From Aerococcus urinaeequi (lineage in GTDB: Bacteria > Bacillota > Bacilli > Lactobacillales > Aerococcaceae), in assembly GCF_001543205.1 (NCBI RefSeq), contig NZ_CP014162.1:1054001-1118000 (forward strand): a DNA stretch of 64,000 bases, written 5' to 3'. Both the position numbers and the translations under genes were made by a program. Below, in pieces: positions 1-8,898 of this stretch (positions within the stretch are counted from its first letter, which is position 1; each line of letters opens with the position of its first letter). The notes beneath the pieces were generated by a model. The model had not been told where the DNA came from. It saw only the letters and a list, made by a program, of their open reading frames with translations, and did not search any database.

Positions 1-75
1 ATCAAGAAGCGGATTTTATACAATCGCTAACAACCATTATAAACCGCACATTTTCGGCAAATGGATAATTATTTT

Positions 76-104
76 TTGCCAATTTTTATGCTAAAATGTA
101 TACA
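76..104 (+). promoter_or_regulatory. sigma-A promoter for the DUF2185-lrgAB operon
   Basis: TTGCCA at 76-81 and TATACA at 99-104 are separated by 17 bases, placing the start of transcription about 45 bases before the first gene. No operator was recognised. The stretch 1-75 holds no gene that I can see. Confidence 0.55.
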
Positions 105-158
105 GACAAATCTATTCAACAACAACATTTAATCTACAACAATATTCGGAGGATAAAT

Positions 159-983
159 ATGACCAAGCAATTGATTCCAAACGGCGGTAATTGTTTAGCT
201 TCGGTAGCACTACTTGAAGGTAAGCAACCATTATTATGGGCCTTCCGTGAAAAGAGCTTGATGCCAAGTGATAGTGGTTGGCGTTTTTTTGCTGCGACGG
301 ATACGCAAACTGAAGTGATGGATGGTAAGAGCGTACTTCTTGTCGACATTAATAAAATTGCTGAATTGGAACCAACTGTAGCGGGTATTTATTGGTATCC
401 AGAAGGAGCTGATTTTCAGTTAGCCAGTAAAGATGGCAGCAAGTATTTCGTGTACAACGATACTTTTGAGCGAGTTGTACCGGCAACCAACTATAAGGAT
501 TTACCACTTTCGTCAAAAGCCTTCGCGCAACATTTTAATGAGGCTACGGCAACAGCAACCTCTAATGCCATGGCTGAAAGCTTACAATTATCAGCTGAAA
601 AAGTGGATATGCTGAAACTATTAGATTTAATGCATACAAACGATGCAGAAAATCTATCGGATACGGAAATTTTTCTTAATACAGGCCTATTATTTGGCTT
701 CGTAGATATGCGAAATAAAGCCCTACATATGACCTTATCAGATGGGCAATTGGATGATATCGTGGGAACCATGATGGATTACTTTAATCTAGACCGAGAG
801 AGAGCCAATGCCTACGTTCACCATTACGCTAACTTAAAGCATGATGGTACAGCGGTTGCTGAACAACAATTGACGATGTATGGTGGCAAAATGTATGAAT
901 GGTTAAAAGTTGACGACTTTCATGCAATCAAAAATGAGTATGCTAACCTCGTGATGCATCATCGCAAAGCCAAAATGGTTTAG
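159..983 (+). CDS. DUF2185 domain protein
   Basis: 274-residue soluble protein without signal peptide or membrane segment. The N-terminal part carries the segment LMPSDSGWRFFAAT, which is typical of DUF2185, a small domain found in immunity-like and uncharacterised cytoplasmic proteins. The remainder (about residues 110-274) is mostly helical-looking and unrecognised. The ATG at 159 is preceded by GGAGG at 148-152, so the longer reading frame that opens at 96 is not the start. It lies 40 bases upstream of lrgA with no terminator between, so it is probably cotranscribed with lrgAB. The biochemical function is unknown. Confidence 0.75.
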   Translation: MTKQLIPNGGNCLASVALLEGKQPLLWAFREKSLMPSDSGWRFFAATDTQTEVMDGKSVLLVDINKIAELEPTVAGIYWYPEGADFQLASKDGSKYFVYNDTFERVVPATNYKDLPLSSKAFAQHFNEATATATSNAMAESLQLSAEKVDMLKLLDLMHTNDAENLSDTEIFLNTGLLFGFVDMRNKALHMTLSDGQLDDIVGTMMDYFNLDRERANAYVHHYANLKHDGTAVAEQQLTMYGGKMYEWLKVDDFHAIKNEYANLVMHHRKAKMV

Positions 984-1023
984 CGAATTTTACCGAATCT
1001 AAACAGAATGGAGCGTTAAAAAA

Positions 1024-1398
1024 GTGAAGTATTTTAAGCAAGCTTTTATTATTATTGTGATTACTTTAATCGCTGAAGTATTATCACATACATTACCTGT
1101 ACCCTTGCCAGCCTCGATTTACGGTATGGTTATATTATTTGTCTGCTTAATGACTGGTGTGATTAAGCTGGAACAAGTTGAAAATGTAGGTGAATGGTTA
1201 ATTGCCGTGATGCCTGCTATGTTCGTAGTGCCAGGTGCTGGTTTTATTACCTCTTGGGCAAGTTTACAGCCGCATTTGTTATCTTGGTCAGTGATTATTT
1301 CAGTGACAACTATCCTTGTAATGGCCGTTGCTGGTCTTATAGCGCAATCGCTACAAAAACGTCAGAATGCTAAGCATGGAGGAGAAAATAATGAATAG
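1024..1398 (+). CDS. lrgA: CidA/LrgA family holin-like membrane protein
   Basis: 124-residue integral membrane protein with about four hydrophobic segments and a short charged C-terminus (KRQNAKHGGENNE). The motif PLPASIYGMVILF is characteristic of the CidA/LrgA family. These proteins act with LrgB at the membrane to modulate murein hydrolase export, autolysis and, in several Firmicutes, pyruvate uptake. Translation starts at a GTG behind a GGAG at 1010-1013. The last codons overlap the start of lrgB by 8 bases, which implies translational coupling. CidA and LrgA cannot be told apart by sequence alone here; no LytSR genes are nearby. Confidence 0.85.
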   Translation: MKYFKQAFIIIVITLIAEVLSHTLPVPLPASIYGMVILFVCLMTGVIKLEQVENVGEWLIAVMPAMFVVPGAGFITSWASLQPHLLSWSVIISVTTILVMAVAGLIAQSLQKRQNAKHGGENNE

Positions 1399-2083
1399 TT
1401 TATTTGATTTATTCCCCTCGTTTGGCTTATTCCTAACCTTAGGTGTATACATGATTGCCATGTGGGTAAACAAGAGATTAAAAACGCCGATTGCCAACCC
1501 ATTGTTAATTGCAGTTATTTTAATTATTGCCATTTTAGTTATTGGCAAGGTAAATGTTCCTGTTTACCAAGAAAGCGCGAGCTTTGTGTCTTATCTGTTA
1601 ACACCAGCAACTATTTCTTTAGCTATTCCTGTATATAAACAACGCCATATTTTAAAAGAAAACTTCTGGACAATTATTATTACAGTTGTGGCAGCAATGG
1701 TTACATCAGTTGTGAGTGTCTTGATTGTTGCTGTTATCTTTAATATGGATGAAGAAATTTTACGTTCAGTGTTATCTAAATCAGTAACAACAGCCTTCGC
1801 TATTGATATTACCGAAATTATTGGTGGGATTACACCGATTATTGTCGGTTCAGTTGTTTTGACGGGTATCTTTGGTGTTGTGGTGAACGAATGGATCTTC
1901 AAACTTCTAAAAATTGATTCATATTTTGCGCGTGGTTTAGCTATGGGTACTTCAAGTCACGCCATGGGTACAGCAGAATCAATGAAAATTAATGAACTCC
2001 AAGGGGCAATGTCTAGTATCGCCATGGTAATATCTGGTATTGTGATTGCTATTTTAGTACCAATCGTTGCAGGTTTCCTATAA
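1391..2083 (+). CDS. lrgB: CidB/LrgB family membrane protein
   Basis: 230-residue polytopic membrane protein with 6-7 hydrophobic segments. Near the C-terminus the sequence RGLAMGTSSHAMGTAESMK is the family signature. LrgB works with LrgA as a putative antiholin or small-metabolite transporter. The start chosen is the ATG at 1391, which follows GGAGG in the end of lrgA; a reading frame opening at 1367 lies entirely inside lrgA. A strong hairpin terminator follows 35 bases after the stop, closing the DUF2185-lrgA-lrgB transcription unit. Confidence 0.87.
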   Translation: MNSLFDLFPSFGLFLTLGVYMIAMWVNKRLKTPIANPLLIAVILIIAILVIGKVNVPVYQESASFVSYLLTPATISLAIPVYKQRHILKENFWTIIITVVAAMVTSVVSVLIVAVIFNMDEEILRSVLSKSVTTAFAIDITEIIGGITPIIVGSVVLTGIFGVVVNEWIFKLLKIDSYFARGLAMGTSSHAMGTAESMKINELQGAMSSIAMVISGIVIAILVPIVAGFL

Positions 2084-2115
2084 AAATTGGTAAGCGCTAG
2101 TTACTAAATATATTA

Positions 2116-2150
2116 CAAAAAGTGTTGTCTATTTTGGACAACACTTTTTA
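2116..2150 (+). terminator. rho-independent terminator after lrgB
   Basis: The arms AAAAGTGTTGTC and GACAACACTTTT are perfectly complementary around a short loop and are followed by T-rich sequence. Confidence 0.85.
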
Positions 2151-2352
2151 TTTATTTATCTATAAAAAGAAAAAAATAAACAAAATTAGATTTATTCTCA
2201 TTTTTGTTGGAAATACACTACCCTTTTTCTCATAAATAGTGTTAAACTTATAGCATATTGATGAATCGTGTGGAGGAGCTATTTACTTAGACAAATGATA
2301 TCCAGACTAACACGAATTTCATATAAACACATGATTTGAGAGGATGAGCAAC

Positions 2353-3372
2353 ATGACAGTAGATATCAAATGGGAAGAACTAGGTTTTGAATATATGAAC
2401 TTGCCATACCGTTGGCGTGCCTATTGGAAAGATGGCGAATGGTATAAGAGTGGTTTGGAAACTGAAAATACGATTCAGATTGAAGAAGGGGCGCCTATTT
2501 TACATTACGGACAAGGTGCTTTTGAAGGATTGAAGGCTTTCAAAACAAAAGAAGGCGATATCCAAGTCTTTCGTCCTGATCAAAATGCGAAACGTTTAAA
2601 TGCGTCAGCAGCCCGTCTAGTGATGCCTGAAGTGCCAGAAGAAGACTTCATTCATGCAGTTAAAGAAGTGATTAAAGCAAATGCTGAATACGTGCCACCA
2701 TATGGTACGGGTGCTTCATTCTACCTACGTCCAACTTTAATTGGGGTAGGGGATAATATTGGTGTGCGCGCGGCTAGTGAATATATCTTCACTGTATTTG
2801 CCATGCCTGTTGGCCCTTACTTCAAGGGTGGTATGGTACCAACAGCCTTTACAACGTCTGAATTTGACCGTGCTGCACCTCATGGTACAGGGGCAGCGAA
2901 GGTTGGTGGAAACTATGCAGGTAGTTTACAACCAGGTATTGAAGCTAAGAAACAAGGCTACTCTGACGTTGTATATTTAGATCCGGCTACACATACAAAA
3001 ATTGAAGAAGTAGGTTCCGCAAACTTCTTTGGTATTGAAAAAGATACCAATAAATTTGTGACCCCTAAATCACCTTCAATCTTACCGTCAATCACTAAAT
3101 ACTCATTACTTTGGTTAGCTGAACACCGTTTAGGCTTAGAAGTTGAAGAGGGCGATGTGTATATTGATGATTTAGACCGCTTTAGCGAAGCAGGAGCATG
3201 TGGTACAGCGGCTGTCATTTCACCAGTATCATTTATTACCCATAACGACCATAAACATGTATTCTATTCAGAAACTGAAGTAGGCCCAATCACTAAAAAA
3301 TTGTATGATGAATTTGTGGGCATCCAAAATGGTGACGTTGAAGCACCTGAAGGCTGGATTGTTAAAGTTTAA
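2353..3372 (+). CDS. ilvE: branched-chain amino acid aminotransferase
   Basis: PLP-dependent fold-type IV transaminase that interconverts Leu, Ile and Val with their 2-oxo acids using 2-oxoglutarate/glutamate. About 339 residues, the normal length of the large BCAT group. Visible family features are HYGQGAFEGLKA near residue 55, the lysine segment GAAKVGGNYAGSL around residue 185, and the late SEAGACGTAAVISP loop. The ATG at 2353 has GAGAGG nine bases upstream; an ATG at 2344 directly abuts that site and is less likely. No T-box or leader peptide was seen in the 200-base leader. A strong terminator follows, so it is monocistronic. Confidence 0.92.
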   Translation: MTVDIKWEELGFEYMNLPYRWRAYWKDGEWYKSGLETENTIQIEEGAPILHYGQGAFEGLKAFKTKEGDIQVFRPDQNAKRLNASAARLVMPEVPEEDFIHAVKEVIKANAEYVPPYGTGASFYLRPTLIGVGDNIGVRAASEYIFTVFAMPVGPYFKGGMVPTAFTTSEFDRAAPHGTGAAKVGGNYAGSLQPGIEAKKQGYSDVVYLDPATHTKIEEVGSANFFGIEKDTNKFVTPKSPSILPSITKYSLLWLAEHRLGLEVEEGDVYIDDLDRFSEAGACGTAAVISPVSFITHNDHKHVFYSETEVGPITKKLYDEFVGIQNGDVEAPEGWIVKV

Positions 3373-3450
3373 GATAAGGCCAGAACAATTAAAAGCGATT
3401 AGCTTAATAGATAAAAACAAATAGTTTGCTTGATTTTTGATGAAAATTTT

Positions 3451-3494
3451 AAAGGCATGAAAGGGCGGTTAAATTCCTTTCATGCCTTTTTTTT
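3451..3494 (+). terminator. rho-independent terminator after ilvE
   Basis: AAAGGCATGAAAGG pairs with CCTTTCATGCCTTT across a short loop and is followed by eight T residues. Confidence 0.88.
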
Positions 3495-3535
3495 GTATGC
3501 AAAAAGCACCAGGCTAACCTGATGCTTGTTATTTT

Positions 3536-4039
3536 TTAGATAACATCCATGTCTGGAAGTGGGTTTGTTGGGAAGTGATTGAAGTCATAAGTTGCTAATT
3601 CATTGATATCAGTCATGAAGTAAGTACCTCCACGCGCAATCATCAAGTTTAATTCTTTACCTTCTAAACCATTTTCGCTTAATAAGACAACGATAGCTGG
3701 TTTGTGCATAGCACGCATGAAACCTAACTCAAAGGCTGTACCGTCATCAACGTTTTCAACGTCATATAAGAAAACACCAGCGTCTGCAGTATTCATAGCA
3801 GATAGGTCGTTTTGGTAAGTCGCTACTTGCCATTCGAATGAACCAAAAATACCTTCTGGATCACGGTCAAAAGATGTGTCTTTGTATTGATGATCAAATG
3901 GGAAATGAACAACACCAACAGTTGGGTTCGCGTTTAAGGCTTTTGTCGCTTCCTCTACACGGCGAACTTGGTCAGGATTGAAAAAAGGTGTTGCTAGATA
4001 TAGCTTAGTGCTTGCTGAAGTATCTTTACGTTTATCCAA
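3536..4039 (-). CDS. nucleoside 2-deoxyribosyltransferase
   Basis: 167-residue cytoplasmic enzyme of the NDT family, which moves the deoxyribose between purine and pyrimidine bases in deoxynucleoside salvage. The N-terminal KLYLATPFFNPDQ, the central VFLYDVENVDDGTAFELGF (holding the family's acidic residues and nucleophilic Glu) and the length match lactic acid bacterial NDT enzymes. The start is a TTG at 4039 with an AGAGGT site 7 bases upstream; no ATG is available nearby. It is the last gene of a minus-strand run with the HD phosphohydrolase and deoxynucleoside kinase, which fits a deoxynucleoside salvage role. Confidence 0.88.
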   Translation of the reverse strand: MDKRKDTSASTKLYLATPFFNPDQVRRVEEATKALNANPTVGVVHFPFDHQYKDTSFDRDPEGIFGSFEWQVATYQNDLSAMNTADAGVFLYDVENVDDGTAFELGFMRAMHKPAIVVLLSENGLEGKELNLMIARGGTYFMTDINELATYDFNHFPTNPLPDMDVI

Positions 4040-4108
4040 TGATATAACCTCTTTCTTAAATTCAAAATGACTTGCTAATTATATTCTACAATAAATTATA
4101 CGAATTGT

Positions 4109-4774
4109 TTAAATATTTCCTTGCCACTCAGCCATAAATTGGTCAAGAAATTGTCGCATAAAAAGTGTCCGCTCATGCGCAATCTCTTTGCCAGCTTCTG
4201 TATTCATAGAATGTTCTAGTTTAAGTAGTTTTTCATGAAAATGGTTAATTGCAGTTGAAGGATGGTTGCGGTAATCATCCTTATTTTTCACATCAATCAC
4301 AGGGATTGTTGGATTATAAATTTCATTATTAGCGTGACCGCCGTAAGCGAATGTGCGGGCAATCCCCATTGCACCAAGAGCATCAATTCGGTCTGCATCC
4401 TGAACGTACTGGCCTTCTACCGACAACTCATACTGGGTAGTTAAGTTTTTTGAGTAGGACATATGTTGAATAGTATAAAGAATATTTTCTCGACTAGCTG
4501 GCGAAAAATGTAACGCATCTAAAAGTTGTTCAACTTCCATTTGGCTAAAAATAATATCTGAAACTAGCTTGTCATCAATTGTATCGTGTAAATATGCAGC
4601 GGCTTCAATGATAATCAAAGCCTCAGTATTACTTTCACCATAATCTGCTATATACAGGGCTTTAGCGAGTTTAGCAACTCGGTCTGCATGCCAGTAATCA
4701 TGACCAGTGGGGTCAAAAGCCATGCGTTCTCTTGCAAATTCTTGAATTTTTTTAAGTCGTATTACCATTTCCAT
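4109..4774 (-). CDS. HD domain phosphohydrolase
   Basis: 221-residue soluble metal-dependent phosphohydrolase of the HD superfamily (YpgQ/YedJ type). Metal ligands are visible as H in GHDYWHADRV near residue 25 and the HD pair in AAAYLHDTIDD near residue 63; a further Asp lies in QDADRIDALGAMG near residue 128. The exact substrate is not given by sequence, but its place between a deoxynucleoside kinase and a deoxyribosyltransferase suggests a nucleotide pool role. AAGGAG stands just before the ATG. It is separated by 28 bases from the kinase gene and likely cotranscribed. Confidence 0.82.
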   Translation of the reverse strand: MEMVIRLKKIQEFARERMAFDPTGHDYWHADRVAKLAKALYIADYGESNTEALIIIEAAAYLHDTIDDKLVSDIIFSQMEVEQLLDALHFSPASRENILYTIQHMSYSKNLTTQYELSVEGQYVQDADRIDALGAMGIARTFAYGGHANNEIYNPTIPVIDVKNKDDYRNHPSTAINHFHEKLLKLEHSMNTEAGKEIAHERTLFMRQFLDQFMAEWQGNI

Positions 4775-4802
4775 TTGCCCATCTCCTTAAACAAACAGTA
4801 TT

Positions 4803-5477
4803 CTATTTAAATGTGTCGGCAGTCACAATATCATTTGTGATCATAAAGTCTTTAATATCTTGAATTAAGACATTTTGATGGTGGGGATACTTGACCAAGT
4901 CGTATTTTTCCATATCAATGAACATCACTTTAGATTGATTATAGTGATTTTTCACCCAATCATCATAACCAGACCATAAGCGGTGGTAATAGTTGGTGAG
5001 TTCCTCTCCTTGTTCAAAGTCACGCCCACGATTTTCTATGCGGGTCATAACAGTTTCAAAAGAGCCATGTAGATATAGCATTAAATCAGGGTGCTTGCGC
5101 GGGATTTCGGCTAATTCTTCCATCATATTACGAGATAGATTTTCGTAAATTGAAAACTCTTCTTCACTAATACGGCCAATGTCTGTATTCACTCTAGCAA
5201 AGTACCAATCTTCAAAAATAGATCGATCTAAAACTGTTTTATCTTCTCTAGAAGCTTGCTTAATTGTTTTAAATCGTGAATTCAAAAAATCCAATTGTGT
5301 TAAAAATGGATAACGCTTCAACAATTGCTCTTCTGGACTAGCTTTGTAAAAATAAGGCAGCATAATGTTATCTTCAACTGATTCGTAGAAGGGTTTAAAG
5401 TCTAATTCATCTCTGATTAAATTTGTAACGGTGGTTTTACCTAGGCCGATCATCCCACCAACGGTTATCATTGTCAT
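4803..5477 (-). CDS. deoxynucleoside kinase (dAK/dGK family)
   Basis: 224-residue kinase that phosphorylates deoxyadenosine, deoxyguanosine or deoxycytidine using ATP. The P-loop GGMIGLGKTT lies at residues 7-16, followed by the substrate-binding ESVEDNIML region, the DRS motif in VLDRSIFEDWYF near residue 86 and the lid segment RIENRGRDFE near residue 150. The ATG at 5477 is chosen because AGGAGT lies 6 bases upstream of it on the minus strand; a start at 5507 would leave no ribosome site. Lactobacilli carry such kinases as paired heterodimers (dAK with dGK), but only one gene is present here. Confidence 0.88.
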   Translation of the reverse strand: MTMITVGGMIGLGKTTVTNLIRDELDFKPFYESVEDNIMLPYFYKASPEEQLLKRYPFLTQLDFLNSRFKTIKQASREDKTVLDRSIFEDWYFARVNTDIGRISEEEFSIYENLSRNMMEELAEIPRKHPDLMLYLHGSFETVMTRIENRGRDFEQGEELTNYYHRLWSGYDDWVKNHYNQSKVMFIDMEKYDLVKYPHHQNVLIQDIKDFMITNDIVTADTFK

Positions 5478-5598
5478 TGTGTAACTCCTAACTTTTTTTA
5501 AAATCATAAACCTTTAAATGAAATGGTTTAGCTAAAAAATCATTCTATACCTATCTCAGAATAAAAGGTAATTTGATATTTGTAAACCGATAAAATAA

Positions 5599-6288
5599 TT
5601 ACTTATATGGCAAGCCATCAGCATTTGTCCAAAGTACAAGCTCATTCTTTTGAAGACTCGCTGGGACATCAATAATTCGCTGGTTGCTACTTCCCCTAAA
5701 CTGTAAAGTTAGATCCATTTGATCTTGTAGGAAACGACCATCAACCAACACATCGATTAAGTCTAAGAGGGCAAGTTTATCTTCTGAATCGACTAGTAAC
5801 TCTTCAAAGGTATAACCTGACCAGCACCAAATATCTTTACTGTGCCCATAGCGGTCACGTAAAGCTTGGCATAGCGGTAGTAAGACATTAGTGTTTAGCA
5901 TAGGTTCCCCACCTAATAAGGTCAAACCTTGGCAGTAACTAGCCCCAATATCTTCCAAAATTTGATTTTGTAGTGCTTCAGTGTAATCAATTCCGTAGTT
6001 GAAATTCTGGACAACCCGGTTGTAGCAGCCTGGACAAGCAAAGAGACAACCACTGACGTAAATGGAACAACGAACACCTTCGCCATCCACAAAGTTATAA
6101 GCTTTGTAGTCAGCGATTTTTCCTCTAGACCAATCTTTTGCTAACCATTCTTTAGGTTCTGGGTTGTTGGGGGATTTGGGTGCGCGCTGGGCTCTTCTAG
6201 CTAACCTCTTTTGAATTAATTCGGCCCGTTTAATATCTTCTTCACTAAGAAAGTCTTCAGGTCGCGCCTCTTGCTTGTCTTCCACCAT
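5599..6288 (-). CDS. nrdG: anaerobic ribonucleotide reductase activase NrdG
   Basis: Radical SAM activase that generates the glycyl radical on NrdD. The iron-sulfur motif CLFACPGC (CxxxCxxC) lies inside YVSGCLFACPGCYNRVVQNF, and the glycine-rich LLGGEPM follows. The family homology begins about PEPKEWLAKDW; upstream of it sits a charged extension (SEEDIKRAELIQKRLARRAQ) not normal for NrdG, which is usually 150-200 residues. The reading frame stays open back to a TTG at 6423 inside the end of nrdD in another frame. I chose the ATG at 6288 (229 residues), but no good Shine-Dalgarno site is seen, so the start is uncertain. Confidence 0.82.
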   Translation of the reverse strand: MVEDKQEARPEDFLSEEDIKRAELIQKRLARRAQRAPKSPNNPEPKEWLAKDWSRGKIADYKAYNFVDGEGVRCSIYVSGCLFACPGCYNRVVQNFNYGIDYTEALQNQILEDIGASYCQGLTLLGGEPMLNTNVLLPLCQALRDRYGHSKDIWCWSGYTFEELLVDSEDKLALLDLIDVLVDGRFLQDQMDLTLQFRGSSNQRIIDVPASLQKNELVLWTNADGLPYK

Positions 6289-6349
6289 AGACCGTTCGGT
6301 ATATTTTTTAGGAATTAAGGATTTTTCCGTCTGTTTGGCATTTTCATCC

Positions 6350-8620
6350 TTATGGTTGGTTGTCAATCTGATCACCCCATACTGGTTCATTGTAGACAAT
6401 GGCATCTTCTCCGTCCGCTTCAAATGAGGTATTTACGCGACTTTGAGAGAGATGTTTTGTCCGAGATGAAATTTCTTTATGTCGTCCGTGTACCATTGGT
6501 CGTTGCTGTGGATTACCGAGGTAACCACAAGTCCGTTTAACGACATCGCAGGTTTTAGGGTTATTATTACCACATTGTGGGCATTTAAAGCCGCGGTCAG
6601 TTGGTTCAAAATCACCATCAAAACCACATTCATAGCAGTGGTCAATTGGGGTGTTAGTCCCTAGATAGCCTACCCGGTCATAGGCGAAGTCTCATACAGC
6701 TTCAAGCGCTTTAGGATTTTGTCTCATATTTGGGTACTCACAGTAGTGAATGAAACCACCACTTGCATATTTTGGATAGTCTTTTTCAAATTCAAGTTTC
6801 TCAAAAGGTGTAGGTGATTTGCGGACGTCATAGTGAAATGAGTTCGTATAGTATTCTTTATCCGTAATATCTGGTATTGATCCAAATTTTTCAAGGTCTA
6901 ATTCACAAAAACGGTCTGTCAGACTTTCCGCTGGCGTTGAATAGATACTAAAGTGGTAGCCGTAGGTATTTCCTAGATGATCAGCTTTTTGCTTCATCGT
7001 TTTCAAAACAGACAGGGTAAAGTCCTTTGCGTCAGGATTTGACTCCCAATTAGGGCCATAAAAAGCTGTACCGATCTCATATAAACCGATATATCCCATT
7101 GATATAGTAGACCGTTTCTGATTAAATAATAGGTCGACTGGCTCATCCTCATTTAACCTTTTACCAAAGGCACCGTGCATATATAATATCGGTGCATTTT
7201 CTGGCTTAGCTTCCTTTACCCGGTTGATACGGAATAAAAGCGCATCCGCCATAATATCTAGCCGTTCATCTAATATGCTAAAGAATCGTTCTTGGTTGCC
7301 TTTAGCTTCAAGTGCAATCCGTGGTAAGTTTAAACTGACCACGCCAAGATTCATCCGGCCACTATTCACTTCTTGCCCATGCTTATCTTGCCAAGCCTGT
7401 AAGAAAGACCGACAACCCATGGGTGCTTTGAAAGAGCCTGTTAATTCAACAATTTTGTCATACATTAAGACATCCGGGTACATTCTTTGCGTCGCACAAG
7501 TCAGTGCTAATTGCTTGATATCGTAATTAGGATCTTTAGGTTCAAGGTTTACCCCTCGTTTAAGGGTGAAGACCAACTTAGGAAAAATGGCAGTCCTTTT
7601 TTCCTTGCCTAATCCTTCGATACGAATATCAAAAATGGCTTTTTGAATTTCTCGCTCATACCAAGAAGTCCCTAAACCAAAGCCAAAGGTTGTAAAGGGT
7701 GTCTGACCTTGAGAAGTATATAAAGTATTGATTTCGTACTCTAGACTTTGGATTGCATCGTGGATATCTTTTTTCGTACGAGACTTTGCGAAGACCTCTT
7801 GTTTTTTGGCACCATCAATCCATTCTCTAGCAATAGCGAGATTCTTTTTGTAATTCATTTCTGCATAAGGCGCTAAGACTTCGTCTATGCGGTCAACAGT
7901 CGTACCACCGTATTGACTAGATGCAACATTAGCAATAATTTGAGCCGTTTGAGCTGATGCTGTTTGAATGGATTTTGGTGATGCCACTTCGGCGTTACCA
8001 ATCTTAAAGCCATTACTAAACATATTTTCTAGGTCAATCAATGAACAGTTTGTCATTGGTGCGTACGGATTATAGTCTAAGTCATGGATATGGATATCCC
8101 CTTTTAAGTGCGCATTAGCGACATGCTTTGGTAGCATTTTAAGGCCGATAGCTTTCGACACGATACCTGCTGTTAAGTCACGTTGGGTATTAAAGACCTT
8201 ACTATCCTTATTGGCATTTTCGTTCACCACATCTTGTGCCTTATTGATTAGCCCTTGCATACGAGTCTGGATGTTAGTTGCATTGGCAAACCTTTCTTCA
8301 GTCGCTTGTCTGTTTGCTAGATAGGTCTCTGCTATATGGGTAAAATTTTTGTCTTGTAAAACCTGTACTAACTGGTGATGAATAGTGGTCACCTCTATGG
8401 CGTCATTAGGGTTTGCTTTTTGAATATCGGCTAAATTTGCTAATACTTGGTGCAATATTAGGTTGATATCAGCTGTTTCAGCTTGTTTACTTTGACTTGC
8501 TTTTATAATGGATCGTTGTAATTTGTCGACATCAAAAGCGACCGTTCGACCATCACGTTTGTGTACTTTTACTTGGTCAAAGCTATCTTGGTGTAATATT
8601 TCTTGAACTGATTGGGCCAT
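6350..8620 (-). pseudogene. nrdD: anaerobic ribonucleoside-triphosphate reductase NrdD with in-frame UGA
   Basis: Class III reductase that reduces NTPs to dNTPs without oxygen. The ATG at 8620 opens a 642-codon frame with an N-terminal ATP-cone (KVHKRDGRTVAFDVDKLQ) and the catalytic barrel, then a TGA at 6692-6694. The same frame then runs on for 113 codons to a TAA at 6350-6352. That downstream part begins DFAYDRVGYLGTNTPID, holds the zinc cysteines CYEC and CPQC (662, 665, 680, 683 of a 756-residue product) and the radical loop VVKRTCGYLG (Gly 699). Relatives have Trp at the stop position. Without readthrough the product lacks its radical site and is inactive. Marked as pseudogene; a real mutation, a sequencing error and UGA readthrough are all possible. 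Confidence 0.85.
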
Positions 8621-8660
8621 GAATAGTGCCTCCTTACTATAACATGAAAAATAAGTTTAG

Positions 8661-8707
8661 ACACAACATATAGTGTCTTTATCATAATATTTTATCATAT
8701 ATAGTGT
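8661..8707 (-). promoter_or_regulatory. paired NrdR boxes upstream of nrdD
   Basis: The sequence acacaacatatagtgt at 8661-8676 matches the 16-bp NrdR consensus (acaCwAtATaTwGtgt) at 15 positions. A second, weaker copy at 8692-8707 matches at 12 positions. The starts are 31 bases apart, about three helical turns, which is the usual arrangement. NrdR represses ribonucleotide reductase operons when dATP is high. Confidence 0.82.
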
Positions 8708-8804
8708 TCCGTACAAGGGTAATCGAAAATGGTGCATGGGTCAAAAAGTAAAAATGAAGAAAAATAAACAATTAATGTATGATTTTAAAAAGCGAAAAAT
8801 AAAA

Positions 8805-8852
8805 ACGGTCAAAAAACCACCATGACTGATTAAAGAATGGTGGTATTGACCG
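8805..8852 (-). terminator. rho-independent terminator after the DUF438 gene
   Basis: Arms CGGTCAA plus ACCACCAT (8806-8823) pair with ATGGTGGT plus TTGACCG (8837-8852). On the minus strand the stem is followed by a T-run. Confidence 0.85.
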
Positions 8853-8898
8853 AATAGTTTATTTAAATGAGCCTAATTCAAACGAGTCATCTTTTGAA

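Noticed and set aside
2085-2100. cre-like AAGCGCT sequence after lrgB
   Set aside because: Only 11 of 14 matches and located after the last gene of the operon.
2270-2352. T-box or leader peptide for ilvE
   Set aside because: No T-box motif and no run of Leu, Ile or Val codons in a short leader frame.
6433-6645. 70-codon minus-strand frame between nrdD and nrdG
   Set aside because: It overlaps, in another frame, the conserved C-terminal part of nrdD that follows the UGA; it is a shadow of nrdD.
6692-6694. Selenocysteine or genetic-code reassignment as explanation of the nrdD UGA
   Set aside because: TGG is used for Trp throughout, several genes end in TGA, and relatives have Trp, not Cys, at this position; no SECIS-like hairpin was evident.
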